From contig NZ_JAIWNX010000176.1 of assembly GCF_020217185.1 (NCBI RefSeq), positions 1-10,000 on the forward strand: a stretch of 10,000 nucleotides of DNA, read 5' to 3'. The position numbers were made by a program, and so were the translations under genes. Source of the stretch: Asticcacaulis sp. GTDB taxonomy: Bacteria; Pseudomonadota; Alphaproteobacteria; Caulobacterales; Caulobacteraceae. Every line of letters begins with the position of its first letter. The stretch's first letter is position 1. Positions 5,094 to 10,000 of this stretch are shown here, in pieces. The notes beneath the pieces are model-generated. The model was not told the DNA's origin and did no database searches. It worked only from the letters and a program-made list of their open reading frames with translations.

Positions 5094-7862
5094 ATGGCAA
5101 AGATAATGTCCGGCGATTCTGTCCTGCCCGATCTGTCCTTTGCGGCCCGCGCCGAACAGGCCCAGCCGGTGCTGGAATGGCGCGAAATCGAACGCGGCCC
5201 CGACAGTTTCAGCGTCCTGTGCCCACGCGAGTGGACCACGGCGCAAAGCGAAGCCTGGCACGACTGGGTCGAAGCCTTGCCGCGCGACCTGCCCGAAGGG
5301 GCGTTTCCGCCCGTGGCCGAAGGGCTGGATGGGGCGTTCGAACTCTATGCCCATCGTCTGGCGGCGTGGGGCCGGGTGTACGGTATATTGCGCGAAGATG
5401 AGGCGCAGGCCTTTGCGGCCGAACTGGCGGCGACCCTGCGGTTGGGGCTGGCCGCCCCCGCAACGGGCCTGCGGACCGGGCACCGCGTGCCCTTGCTGGA
5501 CGGCCGCAAACTCGGCCAGACCGAGGCCCGCTACGCCGATATCGAAGACCCTGCCTGCGTGCGTGAGCTGCGCGACCTTCTGGTCGGCGCGCGCTCCGAA
5601 GCGGTCGCCCGCGCCACCCGCGATCAGTTGCACGCCGCCCTGTCCGGCATCACCGCCGCCATTGCCCGCGCCGAGGGCGAACAGCGCGCCAGCTTACAAC
5701 ATAATCCAGCGCTGGCCCGCGCGGCGCTGAAGGCCCGGCGTCTGGGGGCTTCGGACGCGCTCATTCAGTCGGTTATTCAGTCCACGGATGGTTTGACCGG
5801 CGACAGCGCCCTGCCCGACTGGTCTTTGCAAAATGTCGAGGCCGACCGGCCCGCCGCACCGGTCATCGTGACGGCGCGCCGCGACCTGATCGCCGCGGGT
5901 GACCCGTCGGCGCGTCTGGCGGCGCAGGCGGCGCTGGAAAGCGGTCGCCTGTGGATCGCCTTCGATCCGGACGCCGCCGAAGCGCTGGACGACGCCCTGA
6001 TCGCGCCGCGCGCCGCGCTCAACGCCTATGGTTTCCTCAAACAAACCGGCTTCGATGTCGAAGGCTTTGCCGCCTGCACCGCCCTGTGGACCGTGGCGCT
6101 CGATATCGAAAGCCACCTGGCCTTTGCCGCCACGCCCGAAGCGGCACAGCGTCTGGCCCAGCATCGCCCCGTCGCCCTCACCGTGGCGGGCCTCAGCGAA
6201 ACCCTTATGGCGCTGGGCCTGAGCGCGCAAACCGAAGCGGGGCAGGATTTTGCCGCCGCCCTGATGGCCGTGCTGGATGCCGAAAGCGTGCACGCCTCCG
6301 CCGTGTTGTCGCGTCACCTGACGCCCTATGCCGGGTTCGCCGCCGAACGCGACGAGCGGGTATCGACGCTGAGCCAGAAGCTCTATCGCCTGTCGGGCCT
6401 CAAAAGCGCCGACCTCAAGGCGCACGCCTTGACGCGCTTGCAAACGGCGCTGAAACTGGCCAAACCCACCGGCCTGCGCCACGTCCAGACGACGACCCTG
6501 TTTGACGATCCGGAATTGTCGCTGCGGCTGGGCGTGACGCTGGGCGATGCGCCGCTGACCGCCCTGACCGTGGCGATGGAAGGCGCCGACGGCGTCTTTG
6601 TGCGCGGCCTGCACCCCGCCGTCTGGCAAGGGCTGAGCGGAGATGAACGCGACGCCGTGCGCACGCATCTGCTGGGCCACCGCACGCTGGACGGCGCGCC
6701 GCATATCCACGCCCAGACCCTGAAAGCCAAGGGACTGAGCGATTTTGAGATCGCGGCCCTCGAAGACGCCCTGATCACCGCCTACAGCCTTGATGAGGTG
6801 GTGTCCCCGGCGGTGCTGGATGCCGATTTTATCAAGGATATCTGGGGCATCAGCGACGAAGACCTGCACGCGCCGGGCTTTAGTCTGCTGCGTTTGATGG
6901 GCTTTACGGCGGACGAAATCGCTGAGGCGCAGGCCTTTATCTTCGGCCATGACACCACGGAGGGGCTGCCTGACGCCCTGCGTCAGCGCCTGAGCCCCCC
7001 CGGCCTGAAGGCACGACTGGCCCTACGACAAAAACTCGAAAGCTTTGCCTCGGCGCCGGCGGCCTCGGCTCTGGTGCTTGAATGGGATCAGGGGGTGCCC
7101 GACGCGCTCAAGGCCCTCGCTCAGGCGGCCGATAGCGGTCTGCGCGCCATCGGCCTCAAGCGTCAGCCGGCCCCGCCGTCGCTGACGCTCGATATTCCGG
7201 AATTTGAAGAGGCCCGCCGCCCGACTCCGGAACCTGTGCGCGAAGCCCCGGCCCAGACGGTCATCGAAAAGATCATCGAACGCGACCGCGAACGCCAGAA
7301 GCTGCCCGACCGCCGCAAGGGCTATATCCAGAAGGCCAGCGTCGGCGGCCATAAGGTCTATCTGCACACCGGCGAATATGAAGACGGTTCCGTGGGCGAA
7401 ATCTTCATCGACATGCACAAGGAAGGCGCGGCCTTCCGTTCACTGATGAATAATTTCGCCATCGCCGTGTCGATCGGCCTGCAATACGGCGTGCCGCTCG
7501 ACGAATTTGTCGATGCCTTCGTCTTTACGCGCTTTGAACCGGCCGGTCCGGTCAGCGGCAACGATTCGATCCGCTCGGCGACCTCGATCCTCGACTATAT
7601 CTTCCGGGAACTGGCGATTTCCTATCTCAACCGCGAAGACCTGTCGAACGCCGACCCGGATGAGCTGAACGCCGACGGTCTGGGTCAGGGGCATGGCCTG
7701 TCGAAGCTGGCCGATGACGGCAACGAAGGCATTGCCGCCTCGCACCTGATTTCCAAGGGGTTTATGCGCGGACAGCCGGACAATCTGGTCGTCGTGCCCT
7801 TTGGACGCAAACCTTCGAAATCCGACGATCAGTCCCTGCCCCCCGAAGCGCAGGGGGAATGA
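5094..7862 (+). CDS. NrdJ-related TSCPD protein lacking reductase cysteines
   Basis: The C-terminal third is clearly that of alphaproteobacterial class II (adenosylcobalamin-dependent) ribonucleotide reductase Nrd[24 protein letters not shown], then [35 protein letters not shown] and [29 protein letters not shown] span about residues 740-842 (shown in pieces, TSCPD domain). Upstream, [32 protein letters not shown] (about 529-560) and the following [13 protein letters not shown] also resemble NrdJ. The N-terminal half is Ala/Leu-rich and not recognisable. The whole protein has three cysteines (about residues 43, 155, 328) and none in the C-terminal 590. Thiyl-radical, redox-pair and C-terminal CxxC cysteines are therefore missing, and NrdJ motifs such as NPC are absent. 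It is shorter (922 residues) than the roughly 1,200 of NrdJ. A regulatory or structural partner of a true reductase is possible. ATG 5094 follows GGGGAAG; GTG 5070 and ATG 5106 are alternatives. Confidence 0.7.
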   Translation: MAKIMSGDSVLPDLSFAARAEQAQPVLEWREIERGPDSFSVLCPREWTTAQSEAWHDWVEALPRDLPEGAFPPVAEGLDGAFELYAHRLAAWGRVYGILREDEAQAFAAELAATLRLGLAAPATGLRTGHRVPLLDGRKLGQTEARYADIEDPACVRELRDLLVGARSEAVARATRDQLHAALSGITAAIARAEGEQRASLQHNPALARAALKARRLGASDALIQSVIQSTDGLTGDSALPDWSLQNVEADRPAAPVIVTARRDLIAAGDPSARLAAQAALESGRLWIAFDPDAAEALDDALIAPRAALNAYGFLKQTGFDVEGFAACTALWTVALDIESHLAFAATPEAAQRLAQHRPVALTVAGLSETLMALGLSAQTEAGQDFAAALMAVLDAESVHASAVLSRHLTPYAGFAAERDERVSTLSQKLYRLSGLKSADLKAHALTRLQTALKLAKPTGLRHVQTTTLFDDPELSLRLGVTLGDAPLTALTVAMEGADGVFVRGLHPAVWQGLSGDERDAVRTHLLGHRTLDGAPHIHAQTLKAKGLSDFEIAALEDALITAYSLDEVVSPAVLDADFIKDIWGISDEDLHAPGFSLLRLMGFTADEIAEAQAFIFGHDTTEGLPDALRQRLSPPGLKARLALRQKLESFASAPAASALVLEWDQGVPDALKALAQAADSGLRAIGLKRQPAPPSLTLDIPEFEEARRPTPEPVREAPAQTVIEKIIERDRERQKLPDRRKGYIQKASVGGHKVYLHTGEYEDGSVGEIFIDMHKEGAAFRSLMNNFAIAVSIGLQYGVPLDEFVDAFVFTRFEPAGPVSGNDSIRSATSILDYIFRELAISYLNREDLSNADPDELNADGLGQGHGLSKLADDGNEGIAASHLISKGFMRGQPDNLVVVPFGRKPSKSDDQSLPPEAQGE

Positions 7863-7872
7863 TCCCGCACAA

Positions 7873-7900
7873 ATACCTCCCCAGCAAGCTGGGGAGGTAT
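7873..7900. terminator. Perfect 12-bp palindrome between convergent genes
   Basis: ATACCTCCCCAG, loop CAAG, CTGGGGAGGTAT forms a perfect 12-bp stem between the NrdJ-like stop (7862) and the asd stop (7908). There is no T-run, so it is not a textbook intrinsic terminator, although its position fits a bidirectional stop. Palindromes with a CCTCCCC...GGGGAGG core are, to my recollection, frequent between genes in Caulobacter-like genomes. It may therefore be a dispersed REP-like repeat, which one window cannot show. Confidence 0.6.
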
Positions 7901-7907
7901 ATGGGTC

Positions 7908-8966
<1,059 letters not shown>

Positions 8967-9032
8967 TCACGTCTCCTGCGTCAAAAAAAGGTTTGGCGGG
9001 AGGCGCGAGGTGTTGGGTTTTCTGTGAAACCG

Positions 9033-9053
9033 GCCCCGCGCGTTCCGCGGGGC
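9033..9053 (-). promoter_or_regulatory. Attenuator-type stem-loop in the asd leader
   Basis: On the minus-strand transcript, GCCCCGCG (9053-9046), loop GAACG, CGCGGGGC (9040-9033) forms a perfect 8-bp GC stem. The 3' arm is part of a 12-base sequence (plus strand ACCGGCCCCGCG at 9029-9040) that occurs again at 9094-9105 inside the leader ORF. The 5' arm can therefore pair with either copy, giving two exclusive structures. The stem is followed by CGGTTTCACAG, not a proper U-run. A T7 run (8989-8983) occurs only near the asd ribosome site. Whether control is by termination or by hiding that site is open. Confidence 0.6.
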
Positions 9054-9080
9054 TTCGTCCAGATGCCTTGGCTTACACCG

Positions 9081-9152
9081 TCAGCACGACCGGACCGGCC
9101 CCGCGATGCGGGTCGGCTTGGTAGTGGCTTTGGTGGTGGTCGTCTGGAACAT
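9081..9152 (-). CDS. Threonine-rich leader peptide of asd (23 residues)
   Basis: A short ORF begins with ATG at 9152-9150, preceded by AAAGG seven bases upstream, and ends at TGA 9083-9081. The peptide starts MFQ, continues TTTTKATTKPT and ends RIAGPVRSC. Seven of 23 residues are Thr (positions 4-7, 10, 11, 14) and two are Lys, both end products of the pathway that asd feeds. It lies 117 bases before asd on the same strand. A stem-loop overlaps its 3' part (CCCGC at 9112-9108 with GCGGG at 9104-9100). This is the architecture of an amino-acid attenuator, in which a ribosome slowed at Thr codons changes leader folding. A possible -10 element TATAAG lies at 9199-9194 on the minus strand without a good -35. 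Function is inferred. Confidence 0.75.
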   Translation of the reverse strand: MFQTTTTKATTKPTRIAGPVRSC

Positions 9153-9199
9153 GAAAGCGCCTTTACCGGGAATGAGGGGTTTTGTAAACTGCTCTTATA

Positions 9200-9220
9200 C
9201 CTCTCCGGTTTACGGAGGGG
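9200..9220. other. Imperfect palindrome in the asd/pentapeptide divergent region
   Basis: CCTCTCCG, loop GTTTA, CGGAGGGG pairs over eight positions with one T-G mismatch. It abuts the possible -10 element of the asd leader transcript (9194-9199) and precedes the pentapeptide gene by about 57 bases. It could be an operator or a chance structure. The rest of 8964-9276 is the asd leader region described separately, and no further gene is seen in it. Confidence 0.3.
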
Positions 9221-9276
9221 AGCGCGCAGGCCCCGATCTTGCTTAAGAAAAGCTAAACCACAAGAGGTGTCCCATC

Positions 9277-9762
9277 ATGAAACGCATCGCTCTGGCCGTG
9301 GCCGCGCTTTCGCTGTTTGCCCTTCCCGCTTCGGCGCAAAACCCTGTACAGATCAGCCGTGCCGGTTCGGGCGCGTCCTGCCCTGGCTGCAACCTGTTCC
9401 AGGCCGATTTTTCCGGTAAGACGCTGAAAGGCAAGAATTTCGCCGGGGCGCGCCTGCGTCAGGCGGACCTGTCGAGCGGCGTTTTCAACGGCACGAGCTT
9501 TGCGGGCGGTGACCTGCGTGACCTTAACGGGTTTGGCTCGCTGTTCGGCCACGCCAATTTCGCGCGCACCAACCTGACCAATGCCAATTTCGTCGGGGCC
9601 TACCTCGAAGGGGCCAATTTTGCGGGTGCCAATCTGAGCGGCGTCAACTTTTCCGGGGCCGAGATGGCGTCGGCGCGCGGCATCACCCAGCGCATGATGG
9701 ATCAGGCTTGCGGCGATAAGACGACGGTGGCGCCGAAGGGTATCCGCGTTCCGGTGTGCTGA
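9277..9762 (+). CDS. Exported pentapeptide-repeat protein
   Basis: The 161-residue product has a clear signal peptide (MKRIALAVAALSLFALPASA, cleavage after Ala20 before QNP), so it is secreted to the periplasm or beyond. The mature part begins with CPGC (35-38). Tandem pentapeptide units of the A(N/D)(L/F)xx type follow over about 41-132, such as ADFSG, KNFAG, ADLSS, ANFAR, TNLTN, ANFVG, ANFAG, ANLSG and VNFSG. These should fold as a right-handed quadrilateral beta helix. The C-terminus has Cys145 in DQACGD and a final Cys161, so disulfides are likely. Its molecular role is unknown. DNA-gyrase-protecting members are cytosolic, which makes that role unlikely here. AGAGG (9263-9267) precedes the ATG. 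The gene is divergent from the asd leader and is followed by a strong terminator. Confidence 0.9.
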   Translation: MKRIALAVAALSLFALPASAQNPVQISRAGSGASCPGCNLFQADFSGKTLKGKNFAGARLRQADLSSGVFNGTSFAGGDLRDLNGFGSLFGHANFARTNLTNANFVGAYLEGANFAGANLSGVNFSGAEMASARGITQRMMDQACGDKTTVAPKGIRVPVC

Positions 9763-9775
9763 TACGTTATGGGGT

Positions 9776-9794
9776 TTGGGGCCTGCGGCCCCAA
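9776..9794. repeat. GC palindrome left of the shared terminator
   Basis: TTGGGGCC, loop TGC, GGCCCCAA is a perfect 8-bp stem 13 bases after the pentapeptide-repeat stop. There is no T-run. It pairs in style with the palindrome at 9864-9882 on the other side of the terminator: both have 8-bp stems, three-base loops and GGGG/CCCC cores. This suggests REP-like extragenic repeats. Confidence 0.5.
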
Positions 9795-9804
9795 GTCTTC
9801 TACT

Positions 9805-9851
9805 TTCAAAGAAAAACCCCTTCGGCAAAACCGAAGGGGTTTTTCTTTGAA
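9805..9851. terminator. Long bidirectional intrinsic terminator
   Basis: The arms, with inner part CAAAGAAAAACCCCTTCGG (9807-9825) and its exact complement (9831-9849), extend to a 21-bp perfect stem around the loop CAAAA. The A-rich outer left arm and T-rich outer right arm make it work on both strands. It serves the pentapeptide-repeat gene from the left and aspS from the right. Confidence 0.92.
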
Positions 9852-9863
9852 TATTAAAGGTTT

Positions 9864-9882
9864 GTGGGGTCACAGACCCCAC
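9864..9882. repeat. GC palindrome right of the shared terminator
   Basis: GTGGGGTC, loop ACA, GACCCCAC is a perfect 8-bp stem 12 bases beyond the aspS stop. Like its partner at 9776-9794 it lacks a T-run, so it is more likely an extragenic palindromic repeat than a terminator. Confidence 0.5.
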
Positions 9883-9893
9883 ACCCCTTAGGT

Positions 9894-10000
9894 TTAGCTC
9901 ACCTTGATCGGCAGTTGCGTCCGGATATGCAGTTCCTTCAACTGCTTCTCCGTCACCTCCGACGGGGCGCTCATCATCACGTCCTGCCCCTGCTGGTTCA
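9894..10000 (-). CDS. aspS: Aspartyl-tRNA synthetase, 3' end (cut by window edge)
   Basis: Read on the minus strand, the last 34 codons before TAA at 9896-9894 give [20 protein letters not shown], then [14 protein letters not shown]. This matches the C-terminus of bacterial-type AspRS, whose hallmarks are NQ..QD.MM.AP..V...QL.ELHIR. The enzyme charges tRNA-Asp with aspartate, and in many alphaproteobacteria tRNA-Asn as well. The catalytic core lies outside the window, so discriminating or non-discriminating type cannot be judged. It converges on the pentapeptide-repeat gene and shares its terminator. Confidence 0.93.
   Translation of the reverse strand, partial: NQQGQDVMMSAPSEVTEKQLKELHIRTQLPIKVS

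Noticed and set aside
5094..7862. Naming the gene nrdJ
   Set aside because: The TSCPD end is NrdJ-like, but the catalytic cysteines and the reductase core motifs are absent, so the symbol would claim an activity the sequence does not support.
9121..9150. TGG/GGT-type simple repeat (tggtggtggt)
   Set aside because: It is the complement of consecutive Thr codons (ACC) in the leader ORF, so the codons explain it better than a microsatellite does.

Overview
The window reads as chromosomal DNA of a GC-rich alphaproteobacterium, most likely of the Caulobacterales (Caulobacter or Asticcacaulis type). This rests on protein character and gene neighbourhood: a dehydroquinase-accB-accC run, a leucyl/phenylalanyl-tRNA transferase next to a DUF2155 protein and an NDUFA12-type complex I protein, and GC-rich third codon positions. 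The genus cannot be fixed without a database search. No rRNA, tRNA, CRISPR array or transposase was seen.

Layout. 1-113 (-) is the 5' part of the sulfur-carrier gene thiS. Divergent from it, aroQ, accB and accC (207-2568, +) form an operon-like run for shikimate and fatty-acid precursor synthesis, closed by a strong hairpin terminator. 2614-3000 (-) is an AT-rich orphan gene of unknown function with a near-perfect Shine-Dalgarno site inside a small hairpin. It looks like an insertion between accC and aat. aat (3057-3707, +) starts at TTG directly beyond this insert and overlaps the end of the opposing gene by 64 bp. An operon on the minus strand (4848 to 3644) encodes an NDUFA12-family protein and an exported DUF2155 protein, coupled by a TGATG overlap.

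A 220-bp divergent region with a plausible promoter and a candidate NrdR box leads into a 922-residue protein (5094-7862, +). It has the C-terminal TSCPD region of class II ribonucleotide reductase (NrdJ) but almost no cysteine, so it cannot be an ordinary reductase. A 12-bp palindrome separates it from the convergent asd gene (8963 to 7908, -), encoding aspartate-semialdehyde dehydrogenase.

Upstream of asd lies the most interesting element of the window. An unannotated 23-codon ORF (9152 to 9081, -) has its own Shine-Dalgarno site and seven threonine codons, and is followed by mutually exclusive stem-loops. This looks like a threonine-sensing attenuator controlling the aspartate-family pathway. 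Divergent from it is an exported pentapeptide-repeat protein (9277-9762, +), then a 21-bp-stem bidirectional terminator shared with the 3' end of aspS (9894-10000, -).
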